From Areca catechu (lineage: Eukaryota > Streptophyta > Magnoliopsida > Arecales > Arecaceae): a stretch of 64,000 nucleotides of DNA. The notes below the pieces were generated by a model. It saw only the letters and a program-made list of their open reading frames with translations, was not told the origin of the DNA and made no database searches. Where the stretch lies: NCBI GenBank assembly GCA_021397845.1, contig CM038042.1, positions 34,110,418-34,174,417 on the forward strand, written 5' to 3'. Below are positions 46,880 to 58,100 of the stretch, in pieces. The first letter of the stretch is position 1. Every line of letters begins with the position of its first letter. The translations under genes were made by a program, and so were the position numbers.

Positions 46880-47565
46880 TAGATCGATCATAAAGATCAT
46901 ACACACATCTAACTCTCTTCTAATCAAGATAAACCTCTTCTCACTCAAGGTTTTGGTGAAAATGTTTGCTAATTGTCTTTCAGTGCTCACAAAATTAAGC
47001 ATTACATCACCTTTTTGAATATATTTTCTTATAAAATGATGTCTTATTTTAATATGTTTAATTCTTGAATACTGAATTGGATTTTTAGTTAGATTGATGT
47101 ACTTGTATTATCACATCTTATTAAAATATTATTTAATTTAATGCCATAATCTTTTAGTTGTTGCTTAATCCACAAGATTTGAGCATAATAACTTTTAGTT
47201 ATAATATATGTAGCTTTATATATTGATAATATCACCAAATTTTATTTCTTACTAAATCTTGAGATTAAGTTAACTCTTAAAAGTTAGCTAGTTTTAGTAG
47301 TGCTTTTTCTATATAGTTTACAATTAGCAAAATTAGGATCAAAATAACTAATCAATTTAATAGAAGATTGTCTTGAATACCACAATCCAATATTAAAAGT
47401 ATTAATTAAGTATCTAAGGATTCTTTTGATAGTAAATAAATAAGATTTCTTAGGATTAGATTGAAATCCTAAATATTATATTAGTCCTACTAGAAATTAA
47501 ATAGAGTAGGCCTGTTGGTAATGAGATATAGCAATGAGATATCCGAATATCTTAATATAGCTTAA
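46880..47565 (-). pseudogene. RNase H of element D
   Basis: In one frame and its neighbours the minus strand encodes LWIKQQLKDYGIKLNNILIR, CDNTST, then HIEIRHHFI-like and FVSTERQLANIFTK, a textbook copia RNase H end, closing near 46885 with a RRELD block. Several stops. The solo LTR S interrupts D at 47566. Confidence 0.85.
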
Positions 47566-48908
47566 TGTTGGCCCCAAAAATTGATTTTGATGAATAATAA
47601 AGTTGAGTATATAATAGAACTAATGGTTTAATAAGAAAAATATTTAAGGAAGCTTTTGAGCCTTAAAAGATTGAAGCCTAAAGTGACAAAATTAAGATCC
47701 AAAAAGGCATGCTTGGAAACTCACTTGATTTATGAAAGAACAAGGGATTCAAGGTTGAGAAATGTATTGAAAGGAGAAAATAAAAACCCTCTTAATTTTT
47801 TGAAAAATTCTTTTTGGCATGCAAAGTTCTTAGTTGGTATGCATCTTAGTCAATTCAAATAAACATCAGAGACAACTTCACAGGAAGAATAGAAAAAATA
47901 GAATAATCTAGTATGCTCATACAGCCAAGTTGGCTCAGTTATGTAGCTAAGTCAACCCCACAAGGTTAATAAAAGATATAAAAAAGTTGGGTTTTTGGCT
48001 GAGAACCGAGTCTACTCAGTTAGCATCCAAGTCGACTTAAATATGCAACTGAGTCAGAGATGATCTCTTAGGAACTAATAAAGAGAAGAATTCTGTGAGT
48101 TGAAACTCAAATATTTTTTGACTCAACCTGAATGACTAACTGAGTTGACTTGAGATTTGCTAATAGCCTAATGGCTAATTCTGCTGACCATGCAGAAATT
48201 TATAGAAATATCTTCAATGGTAAAATTTTGCCTCTCAATGACTAGAAATGATTGTTTTGAGATTCTAGAGGTATTGACAATCCACTAAACTGATTCAAGA
48301 AAGTAGTGAATACAAGAGAAACAAAGAGATTCCAAGCAAGAACTAGAAACCATGGGAAAAAGCCAACACGCATTAAATAGAGTGCAATCATTGTCCAACC
48401 ACCTGAATCATCAAATCATTAGTGGCTTTTTAGTAAGAAAATAAGCTATCAACTAAAAAAGCTTCTTAAAGAGATTCCTTAAGCTTCATCGAGTTTCTTT
48501 ATGTTTATTAATGGAGCTTTATTTTTGTTGGGCCTACTTATTTTCTTCTACATTAACTAGCTTCAATATGGGATTGAAGTTAAGGGATAGGCTTATCCAA
48601 GCTGTCGAATAGATTGTAAGATAAGGGTTAGCTTGGGGTTTGGTTTTGGTTAATGATCTCATGTAAAAACCAATTAGGTTCTTGGATAGTGAGCCTAGAA
48701 AAATTATTCAACTATAATCTATATAAATATTTTGTCTATGGCTGCTTGTCTTAGTTCCAACATTTTACTTGCATCATATTTAGCTTAAGTTTGCACATAT
48801 ATTTTACTACACGCTTACTTCAAAGCCTCTCTAAAATAGTACATTCTTGTTGAAATTTTTGAAATATCCAATTCACCATCTCCTCTTGGGTTGTTTTACT
48901 GGGCAACA
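47566..48908 (+). repeat. Solo LTR S (SIRE-like) with CTTAA target duplication
   Basis: 1343 bp reading TGTTGGCCCC...TGGGCAACA, similar in plan to the LTRs of E and H. CTTAA is exact on both sides (47561-47565 and 48909-48913). No internal region remains. D's RT coding resumes on each side, which confirms a clean insertion. It contains GAGTTGACTTGAG- and AAGTCGACTT-type words (47925-48150) and a weak hairpin series (48630-48720). Confidence 0.9.
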
Positions 48909-48913
48909 CTTAA

Positions 48914-50696
48914 GATCAACACTCTTACCACTTTCATCCTTGTCAAGCTTAAATGAGGGACCCATTGGGGTGCTAATTGGCTTAGCATTCTTCATCCCAA
49001 ACTTTTTGAATATTTTGTTTATGCACTTACTTTGATTGATGAAGATTTATTTTTAGTTTAATTAATTTGGAGTTTGAGAAAGAAATTCAATTCTCTTATC
49101 ATGCCTATCTCAAACTTTCTTTGCATTAACGTAGAAAGTTTTTGACAAAAGACTTATTAATAGTACCAAAAATAATATTATCCATATAAATTTGCATAAC
49201 TAATAAGTAACCATTTCTTTTTTTTAAGAATAGGATATTTTCTACATATCTCCTAGTAAATTTATTATCAAATAGAAATTTACTAAACCTTTCATATCAT
49301 ATACATGGAACTTGTTTTAAACTATATAATACTTTATTTAATTTGTAAATATGATTTGAAAAATCATAATTTTTAAAACTATAACATTGTTTAACATACA
49401 CTTTTTCAGCTATGTATCATTTAAAAATATACTTTTAACATCCATTAGATAAAGTTTAAAATTTATGAAACATGTGAATGTAAGCAGCAATCTAATAGCT
49501 TCTAGTCTTGTTTAATTAAAATTAATTCTTTATTCTTGATTATATTCTTTAACCATGAACCTAGCTTATTTTTTTTATAACTACACAATTTTTTCTAGTT
49601 TGTTTCTATATATCCATTAAGTGCCCATTATGGGATGATCCACATGTTATTTACTAATGTCCAAACATTATTTTTTTCAAATTGATTGGGTTATTTATGC
49701 ATAATATTTACCAAGTTTGAATTATTTTCAGTTTCTTCAATGGATTTAGGTTCAATTTGAGAAGCAAAGGCTAAATAATTATATATATATTTTAAAGATG
49801 AATAAGTTATTATCCCTTGAGTTGGATAATAACTTATTCATCACACTTTGATCAATTTTTGCATTTTCTTCTTTAATTTCATCCTTCTTTGCATCTCCAT
49901 CTTCATTTTAAGTTGGTGTATCCTTCAATATGAGGTCTTCTATTCCTTTGTTCAGGACTTCTACATCATCATCCACAATAACTTTCTATCTCAAAGAATT
50001 ATCATTAGCTTCATCAAATACAACATGAATAGATTCTTCAACAACCAAGATTCTTTTATTGTAGACTCCATATGCCTACTAGATGATAAGCATCATAGAA
50101 AGATACCTTCATCCGACTTGGTATCAAATTATTTTATCATATTCAACACAAAACAATGGCAACCAAAAATATGAAAAAAATGTAATATTTGGTTTTTAAC
50201 CTTTTCAAAGCTTATTGGAAGTTTTTTTTTAAAAAATTGGTTGGATCAAAGCAAGATTTAAAAATCACATGCTATGTTAATTACTTTCATCCCAAAATAT
50301 CTTGGAAGGATGTTTTCGTGCAACATTCTATAGGCAATTTTTTTTGAAGTTCTATTTTTTCTCTTTGCCATCTCATTTTATTGAGATATCCTAGGTGTAA
50401 AAAAATTATGTTTAATTCCTTTTTCATTGTAAGAGTTTTAAAATTGCTAATTTTAAATTTTGTACTATAAACACCTTGAATGCAAATGATGGCTGAATTC
50501 TTTTCACTTGAAACTTTTCAATAAAACTTAGAAGATTTAGAGAATGCTTCATCTTTTGTACCAAAAATAAAACTCAAGTAAATTAAGAGAAATTGTCAAC
50601 AATCACAAGTCCTTACCTTTCTTCGCCTTGGCTTGTAGTCCTAGTAGCTCCAAAGGAGTCCATGTGAATCAATTCAAATGATTTTGAAATCAAATC
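48914..50696 (-). pseudogene. Integrase end and reverse transcriptase of element D
   Basis: From high to low coordinates: DLISKSFELIHMDSFGATRT (first integrase catalytic D) at 50696-50630, a KFDTKSDEGIFL block near 50110 (integrase end), RT with QIYMDNIIFGTINKSF near 49180 (family QIYVDDIIFGSTNKSF, so the catalytic DD has become D-N), and KPISTPMGPSFKLDKDESGK just above the solo LTR. The zinc-binding part of integrase between HASMD and the HMD motif is missing. Heavily decayed. Confidence 0.82.
50692..50696. repeat. Target site duplication of element F (left copy)
   Basis: AAATC, identical to 63248-63252. Confidence 0.85.
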
Positions 50697-52081
50697 TATT
50701 GCCGCCAAGATCGTCGTGGCCCGTAGCTGCTGTCGACGCCAAAGTGCACTTCCTTCACTGCCTGGCGGTCCTGTGGTTCTGGACCTGCAAAACAAGGGTT
50801 AGTGACTCGGGCCGGGAATTCCGGCGAGGGCACTCTGACGGTCAAGTGACGATCCAGGAGAACAAATCCTCCTGGCCGAGCCCCTCTTAAAGGACTCCAC
50901 ACGAGGAGGAGTGAGTAGTGTGAGAATGGGGTGCAAGTGCGTCAGGAGAATGGTGGCCGAACTAGAGGGATTCTCTATGTGACCTTTCCTCCTTCCCTTG
51001 CTTTGGTTTTTTTTGGTGGTGCCTTGCCCTCTGGTCGAGCTTGCACTTGTGTTTGTGTTTGCATACCTCTCCCCTTCGGGGGTGTCGAACGTTCTTTGTA
51101 GCCAAGGTGACTGTTTGGCGCCTGCCTCGAGACCTTCGCTAGGCTGGCAGGTGCGTGCGGTGGTGTCCCGTGTGGTAGACGGGATGTCTTTCATGATTCG
51201 TGCTAAGAGAAGTTGTTGTATTCTGACATTCCTCCTTGTCGCCCCGTTCCAGGAAGCCTAGCAATACCTCGATCGGGGGGCCGCCATCCTCGGGATTCGA
51301 ATCTCCTGGTTGACTTCCTTTTCTGGATGGTTCAGGTGGTTGGTGAAGAGCGTGGTGACTCGATCGGAGGGCTCCTCCCCTTTCTGGTGCAAGTGGGAGC
51401 CGCGGGTAGTTATTGCAGCTTGGTGGGCATCCTGCTGCAATCTTCGGGCGCTCACCGGTGTCCTAGGATGATGGTGCTGTCTCTCTACTTGTCGGTGTCT
51501 TTGCTCAAGCTGGAGGCCGAGCAGAGGAGGTAGAGCTCGATCTAGCGGAGGGCAGAGCACGGCCACGACCTAGAGGGCTCGACCTTGGAGAGACTCCACG
51601 TGGTGGAGGAGGGCTGAGCTCCACTCCGGACCACAGGGCTCAATCTCGAGGGGCTCGATCTGGCGGAGGGCAGAGCACGGCCCTGGCCTAGAGGGCTCGA
51701 CCTCGAAGAGACTCCACGTGATGGACGAGGGCTAAGCTCGACTCTAGACCACAGGGCTCGATCTCGAGGGGCTCGATCTGGCGGAGGGCAGAGCGTGGCC
51801 CCGGTCCAGAGGGCTCGACCTCGGAGAGACTCCACATGGTGGAGGAGAGCTGAGCTCGACTCCAGACCACAGGGCTCGATCTCAAGGGCTTGATCTGGGG
51901 GATGCCACTCGGCTCCGGCCTAAGCATCCCAAGCTGGCTGGCCCGACCTGGTGGAGGGTGGAGCTCAGCTTTGGTGGGTGGCCCCGTTACCCTGAAAGAG
52001 CTCAGCTCAGCAAAGGAGCCCGAGTAGAGTATCTGACGTGGCATCTGACAGCTACTCCATGTCAGCGATCATGCCATATCA
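50697..52081 (-). repeat. 3' LTR of element F
   Basis: 1385 bp, minus strand TGATATGGCATG...GGCAATA. Collinear with 61861-63247. It contains three copies of a 118-bp repeat (51539-51891). ORFs here on both strands come from the repeat and high G+C. Confidence 0.9.
51539..51891. repeat. 118-bp tandem repeat, three copies, in 3' LTR of F
   Basis: Units start GATCTRGCGGAGGGCAGAGC at 51539, 51657 and 51775. The 5' LTR has the same three at 62704, 62822 and 62940, so the triplication predates the insertion. Confidence 0.88.
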
Positions 52082-52097
52082 TTTGCCTCCCACTCCC
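52082..52097 (-). other. Polypurine tract of element F
   Basis: Minus strand GGGAGTGGGAGGCAAA directly before the 3' LTR start TGATATGG. Confidence 0.85.
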
Positions 52098-52578
52098 AAG
52101 GCTCGTTAGTGCATGGTGCCTGGGTCGAAGGGAGTAATTGCATCACTGATGTGGAAAGGTGAAGATCCAACATAATTATGGCCATGATCGCCGGTGCTTC
52201 ACGAGACGGTTTCCTAGACCATTGCGGGGGCACCACGTGGCCACGTTTGAGGAGTAGTTATTATCGACACGGAACCTAGAGTGGCAGGGATGCCTTTCTT
52301 ATCAATGGCTAGCATGTGGCATGAATCCATTGGCGGAGAGGTTGTAACGGTACGGATGCGTCGGGTTGCTTCGAAATGAAAATAAGTTTTTACCCAAAAC
52401 ATCTATTCTTTCAAATTCTTCGTGCCCGCTGCAGTACCCAGGCTTCCCCTTCTACCTGATTGCCTCAGTCCCCCTAAAGACCAGGTTAGTCTTCCTTCTC
52501 TTCTTCTTCTTCCCATCATAGTAGGATTCCTCTTCTGAGTCTAGGGCCTTCCCCAGCCGAGTCTGTCCCTTCTGCTCC
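52098..52578. other. Noncoding stretch between antisense gene and 3' LTR of F
   Basis: No supported coding. It would be the 5' flank (possible promoter) of the plus-strand antisense gene. I see no strong TATA box. Confidence 0.4.
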
Positions 52579-55170
52579 TTGGGTTCCTTGCTTCTTCTTT
52601 TTAAGATGTCTTGTTTTGGTCCGGGCTTCCATCCTTCCACCAATCCGAACGAAGCCGGTCCTTCTGAGTTGAGGATGCCATCTTCTTCCTCTAATGAGGG
52701 GGATGGGGTGCGCTTCGAGTTCAGTAGGAGGCATCCTCCTGGCCCCATATCTATTAGAGAACGAGGGGCTAGTCCTTCCCATCCTTCTCATCTTCCTCCC
52801 CCCTCTGAACCTATTTTCGAGTATGTCCGGTCAACAAGCCCCAGTGGGATCGCTTCGACGATTTCTGTTATGGAGCTGGGGACCATCCGGGATGTCTACG
52901 ACATCCCACACTCCGTTCGGCTTCTGATCCCCCGACCAGAGGATAGGGTCACTTCGAGTAGCCCAGGCCGGATCACCTTTTATGAGGAGACCTTTTTGGG
53001 AGGGCTTCGGTTCTCCTTTCATCCCTTCTTCATGTCTGTGCTGAGCAACTACCGTCTGGTTCCTGCTCAGCTAGTTCCGAACACCATCAGGACCATCTTC
53101 TCCTTCATCGTACTCTACCACTCCGACAAGTTCGTTGCCCAATTTTTCTTGTTCAGGGCATTCTTCACCTTGAAGCACCACTCACAGAGGATGGGTTGTG
53201 GTTCTTGTCTTCTCACCCGAGGAGCATTAAATTTGAGCTCCCCTCTTCCATCAAGGGATGGAAGAGCAAATTCTTCTTTTCCATAGTCAAGGGGGTTGAC
53301 TGGGTCTGGAGTGATCCAGATCAGTCCCCAACCAAGTCTCTACGGTCGATGCAGTTGACCAAGATGACTACGAGTAGCTCTACACCGCTCAGATTCCTTC
53401 CTTGAGGTCTTGCTGTTAGAGCAAAACCTTTCGATGCCAGGGTCGACCTGATGAGAGGGGGTGGGTGAGTCTAGCTCAGGTCTTTCTTACCTTTGTGCTT
53501 TTATACTGACCTTTCTGAGCTATAACCATTGTGTGATCTATGTGTAGGAATGATCTTCACGGAGAGTGACTTGCTGGTGATCACCAAGAAGAGGCCGCCA
53601 GCCGGGCTGGCTGATCAGCCTCCACCGAGATGGATCTGGGGGGAGAGCATGTCAGTGGCCGCTCCCGCCATGTCGGTCGCCTCGAGTAGGAGGGAGGCCA
53701 AAGCTGGCCCTGCACCAGTGGAGAGGACGACGTCCGCGGTGCCAGGGCCAAGTCTGCCAGCAGTCTAGGAAGTCCTTGAGTAGCCCAGGCAACAGGGAAC
53801 GGCCCTTGCCCCAGAGCCTGAAGTGGTCGTCTAGGCCAAGACTGCAGCTGCCGCTGCCGTCGTGTCCCCCAACTCCTCGAGCCTGGTTGTAACCGAGGTC
53901 GAGGAGGAGGTTCGAGTTGGGGTCGGGCCTGTGACTGAGGCACCACCTGAGAAGGTGCCGATCCACAACCCGCTCCCGGGGGCTCCGCTACTGGTAGAGC
54001 GATCAACCTTGCTCCCGGAGAGAGTAGGAGGGAGGAGGCGCGGTGCCGGCTTCCATTCAAGCTGGGATCAGAGAGCTCTCTACTCCAGAACCATGTACTG
54101 GCTGAGCACATGATGGGTTTCTTGATCCAGCCATGTGATCGACAGGGGATGGCCGGTCAGTGACTGGGGGATGTGATCAGCGGCATCTTTCCCTAGCTCT
54201 TCTCGATGAGCGATCCCACCACTTTTACTTCTTTCTTTTTCTCTCTTTTTTTTCTTCACTTTTTTTTCTTCTCTTTTTTTTGACTAATCTATTGCATGAT
54301 GCAGATCGATGCTGAGGTCCTCTTCATAAAGGACTACTTCCAGAACTGGCAGAAGGATGATCAGCAACAGGCAGCTGAGGTCGAGTCGTTGAAGACTGAC
54401 CTAAAGAAGAGGACCGACATAAATGGGGTGCTTGGTTAGAAGGTCAAGGACCTCGAGAAGAAGCTCACCATTTATGAATGGTGAGCAAAGGATCTCCAGG
54501 AGGGCCTCGACCAGGAGCGGGGCCGATCAAAGAAGAAGGCCAAGGAGCTCGCTGATGCTGAAAGAAGGCTGGGGCTATTCAACGCCGAGGCAGTCCGGCA
54601 GAGGGAGATTGCTCGATTCCTTCAGACCGAACTGGTGATGGTGAAGGTCAAATTGGCCATGGTTGAGAGGGTGGCAGAGGAGTCAGCCAAGTCGATGGAG
54701 GTGGCCAGGGGGACGCTGCCGAGGCAAGGAAGGATGCTGAAGAGGCTATGGCTAGGTACAGAGACTCGGAGGAGTTCATCGTCGAGATTCATCAAACGGT
54801 GTCGAACTCCTTTTTCAAATGCTTCATGTACCTATGCGGTCGAGTTAAGGGGTTCGCTCCTGACGAGGGCCGCAGCCACCTCAGTTACCCTCAAGCCTCA
54901 GACATGGAGTCGGGCCCGGAGGCGGACGTCGAGGGAGCGGCTGCTCCCAAAACTTCTCTGCCAGCTGAAGCCAAAGCTGTGCCACCTAAGGCCAGAGCTG
55001 CACAATTGAAGGTCCCGAGAATGAGACCTCGGAGCCTCACGGCCCTGCTGGGGGGCCAACCAGAGTGGAGTAGCCTTCCATCTTGTCTTTCCCTTTCTAT
55101 ATTTGATCTAGGTCGCCAGGTATGTCGAGGGCCCGAAGATGCTTGTAAACAACTTTTATTAGCAAAGTAG
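52579..55170 (+). pseudogene. Antisense gene of element F (Transposase_28-like), with apparent introns
   Basis: The plus strand (antisense to pol) opens at 52579 or the in-frame ATG at 52606. It has a serine/proline-rich start, then ITFYEETFLGGLRFSFHPFF, MSVLSNYRLVPAQLVPNTIR and LFRAFFTLKHHSQRMG, which fit the putative gypsy-type transposon domain (PF04195). A frameshift near 53190 follows. G|GTGAGT at 53465 and a T-rich tract ending in AG at 53547 mark a likely 83-base intron before MIFTESDLLVITKKRP. A second intron-like end is TTGCATGATGCAG at 54304 before an acidic, lysine-rich coiled coil (54305-54750), and a third is TTTGATCTAG at 55111. Function unknown. Related antisense ORFs occur in other Tat elements such as Grande. 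Confidence 0.7.
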
Positions 55171-55436
55171 AAGTTTTTTTGCTATCTGTTCCCGAGCATT
55201 GCTTGACTCTTCCCTCTTCTCTCTTTTCCTTCTCTTTTGTTTCTCTCTCTTTTTTTTTTTTTGGAGTACGCAGCGAGATCAAAGAGAAGGGTTTCGCATT
55301 GTTGGGGGCTTGGTCTTCAGGCTCCAATGTTGGTGAAGCGAGCTCAGGATTTTGATAGTTTGGGAGCGGTTGGGCTCCAAGATTTGCTGGCCAGAGAGCT
55401 AGGCCCCAGTCCAAGTTGCCCGAGAGCTGGGCTCAG

Positions 55437-56290
55437 GTCTTGGTGTCTTGGAGCTAGGCTCGAAGACTTCTTGGCCAGAGAGCTGGCCCCGGTCCAAGAG
55501 TTGCCTGAGAGCTGGCTCATGCCTTGGTGTCTTGTAGCTAAGCTCGAAGGCTTCTTGGCTGGAGAGCTGGGCCCTAGTCTAAGGGTTGCCTAAGAGCTGG
55601 GCTCAGGTCTAGTCTTGGAGCTAGGCTCGAAGACTTGTCATCCGGAGAGCTGGGCCCGGGTCTTGTCCTCATGAGAGCTGGGCTCAGGTCTTGGTGTCTT
55701 GGAGCTAGGCTCGAAGACTTGTTGGCCGGAGAGCTGGGCTCCCGAATTGGTGTCCTGGAGCTGGGCTCGAAGACTTGTTGGCCAGAGAGCTGGGCTCCGG
55801 AGTGGTGTCCTGGAGCTGGGCTCGAAGACTTGTTGGTCGGAGAGCTGGGCTCTAGAGTTGGTGTCCTGGAGCTAGGCTCAAAGACTTGTTGATCGGGAGA
55901 GCCGAGCTCCAGAATTGGTGTCTTGGAGCTGGGCTCGAAGACTTGTTGGCCGAAGAGCTGGGCTCCGGAGTTGGTGTCCTGGAGCTGGGCTCGAAGACAT
56001 CTTTGCTGGATAGCTAGGCCACGGAGATGGCATCTTGGAGCTGGGCTTGAAGACTTGTTGGCCAAAGAGCTAGGCTCCAGAGTTGGTATCCTGGAGCTTG
56101 GCTTGAAGACTTGTTGGCCGGAGAGCTGGTTTCCGAAGTTGGTGTCTCGGAGCTAGGCTCGAAGACTCCTTGACTGGAGAGCTGGGCTCTAGGGTTGATG
56201 TCTTGGAGTTGGGCTCGAAGACTTGTTGGCCAGAGAGCTGGGCTCCAAAGTTGATGGTGTCTCGGAGCTGGGCTCAAAGACTTGTTGGAG
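55437..56290. repeat. Tandem array: 28-bp monomer in 84-bp then 56-bp units
   Basis: The word CTCGAAGACT or a close variant recurs at spacing 84, 83 and 84 (55462, 55546, 55629, 55713) and then about every 56 bases (55769, 55824, 55880, 55937, 55993, 56049, 56105, 56161, 56217, 56276). Each 56-bp unit is two related 28-mers beginning GAGCTGGGCTC. The 84-bp units are three. The period is not a multiple of three, so frames rotate and the ORFs here (for example 55574-56065 minus) are repeat products. Confidence 0.85.
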
Positions 56291-56360
56291 ATTTTCCTGC
56301 AAGGCAGATAGCTACTTATGCAAGAGAAAATCCTTATTATTACTGGAAGAAGACCTTATA

Positions 56361-57718
56361 TTATTGATAGTATCTTCTCAGATTGCAGGCATTCCATGTT
56401 CGAGGGAACCTGACGCCGTCGAGATCCTCGAGGTAGTAGGCCCCATGTGAGAGGACCTCAGCCACTCTGTAGGGGCCCTCCCAGTTCGGCGAGAGCTTGT
56501 TGCACTCCCGAGGTTGAGATGCTTCGGTTCGGTGTAGCACCAAGTCCCCTGGCCTGAAGAATTTCAGCCTCACCCATGCATTGTAGTACTAGGCCACCCA
56601 TTGCCGATATGCTGCTATTCAGAGCTGGGCTTTGTCCTTGTTTCTTTGAGGAGATCTATGTTGAGCAGCAGGTGTGCCAAGTTTCATGCCTCGTCGTACT
56701 GTTATACTCGTAGCGTGGGCATGCCAAGCTCAACTGGGATGACTGCCTTAGCCCCGAAGACAAGGTTGAAGGGCGTCTCATCAGTTGCCATCCTGGGTGT
56801 TGTGTGGTAGGCCCATAGAACGCTCAAAAGTTCTTCCACCCATCTACCTTTGGCTTGATCCAACATGGTTCTGAGCCCTTGGAGGATAGTCCAATTGGTC
56901 ACCTCGGCCTCCCCATTTGTCTAGGGATGAGCTACCGAGGTGAAGCGGTGTTGAATGCCGTGCTCCATGCAGAAACCTTCGAACTTCCGGTTATCGAATT
57001 GTCACCCATTATCGGGGATGATGTAATGAGGGAGTTCGAAATGGCAGATAATGGACTTCCAAAAGAATTGGTGGACATTGGCTTCGGTGATCCGAGCTAG
57101 CGGTTCTGCTTCGACCCACTTGGTGAAGTAGTCGATCGCCACTAGCAATAATCTTCACTATCCAGGTGCAGGGGGGAATGGTCCTAGGATGTCCATTCCC
57201 CACTGAGTAAAGGGCCAAGGCGATGAAAGCTGGGAGATCAGCGCTACTAGCTGGCACTGTATGTGGGCATGGCGCTTGCATTTGTCGCACTTTCTGACAA
57301 AGTCGGTGGCATCTTCTCTCATGGTCTCCCAAAAGTATCCCTGGCGAAGTGCTTTATAAGCCAGTATTCTCCCTCCCACATGGTTCCCACAAAGGCCTTC
57401 GTGTATCTCCTGGAACACGAAGGTTACCTCTGCGGGCCTGAGGCATTTCAGGAGTGGGAAGGAATGAGACCGGCGGTAGAGTTGGCCTTCCATTAGAATG
57501 AACTGGGAGGCCTTCTTCTTGATGAGGCCTGCTTCCACGCGGTCCTCTGGCAAGGTAATGTCAGTGATGTACCTGACATACCTGTCCATCCAGCTCGACT
57601 CGGGGGTGACTTGATGTACCTCTTCCAAGCTTTCGTAGCTTAGATTATCGAGATACTCGATGTAGGCACGCCCTACTGATGAGTCCGGAAGGGTCGCGAG
57701 CCTCGACAGTGCATCCAC
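56361..57718 (-). pseudogene. Integrase of element F
   Basis: The frame at 57718-57158 has the HHCC zinc finger (HEGLCGNH...CDKCKRH) and then WPFTQWGMDILGPFPPAPG (first catalytic D). The core continues in other frames with VAVDYFTKWVEAEPLARIT and a NG-QF block (second D). The E-containing part (TNGEAEVTNWTILQGL) and LLSVLWAYHTTPRMATDETP are at 56920-56702. The C-terminal part ends KLSPNWEGPYRVAEVLSHGA, YYLEDLDG at about 56400. Complete in order, but frameshifted. Confidence 0.88.
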
Positions 57719-58100
57719 GCACGCGTTCTCCCCGGGATGGGAGATGGTGAAGCATCATAAGCTTGCCGTGTTGGAGTGGACTCGATCCAGGTACTTCATC
57801 ATTTGGGGTCTCTGGCCTCATATTCCCCGGAGACTTGCCGGTAACTAGTTGGGAGTTGGTAAAGACTTTCAAGTTCTTCATGTCTAGCTTGCGGGAGACT
57901 TTTAGACCAACGAGGAGCACCTCGTACTCTACTGGTTATTTGTCGCAGCGAACTTGAAGCGAAGAGCACACTCCGTCACCACCCCATCGCTGTTGGCGAG
58001 GATGAGGCCTACTCCGCTCCCACCAGAGTTGGATGCGCAATCCACATGGAGGATCCAAGGATCCTCCTCTGGTCTAGGCTCTGTTTGGAGCTCTGTTATT
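57670..58100 (-). pseudogene. Second (archaeal-like) RNase H of element F
   Basis: The minus strand reads WILHVDCASNSGGSGVGLIL, then ECALRFKFAATNNQ, a stretch with KNLKVFTNSQLV, and ends with ENACVDALSRLAT before integrase. These are the blocks of the additional RNase H acquired by the Tat lineage (D in HVD, E in the eroded AEYEAL site, D in TDSQL and in ADALS). Here D of TDSQL is N, so a catalytic residue is lost. Confidence 0.8.

Noticed and set aside
50696..52044. Several overlapping long ORFs on both strands in a G+C-rich stretch
   Set aside because: They are products of the 118-bp repeat and high G+C within the 3' LTR of F. Near-identical ORFs occur in the 5' LTR.
55574..56156. Serine/proline-rich or leucine-rich repeat protein encoded in the 28/56-bp array
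   Set aside because: The period is not a multiple of three and open frames occur on both strands, as expected from a tandem repeat without stops.
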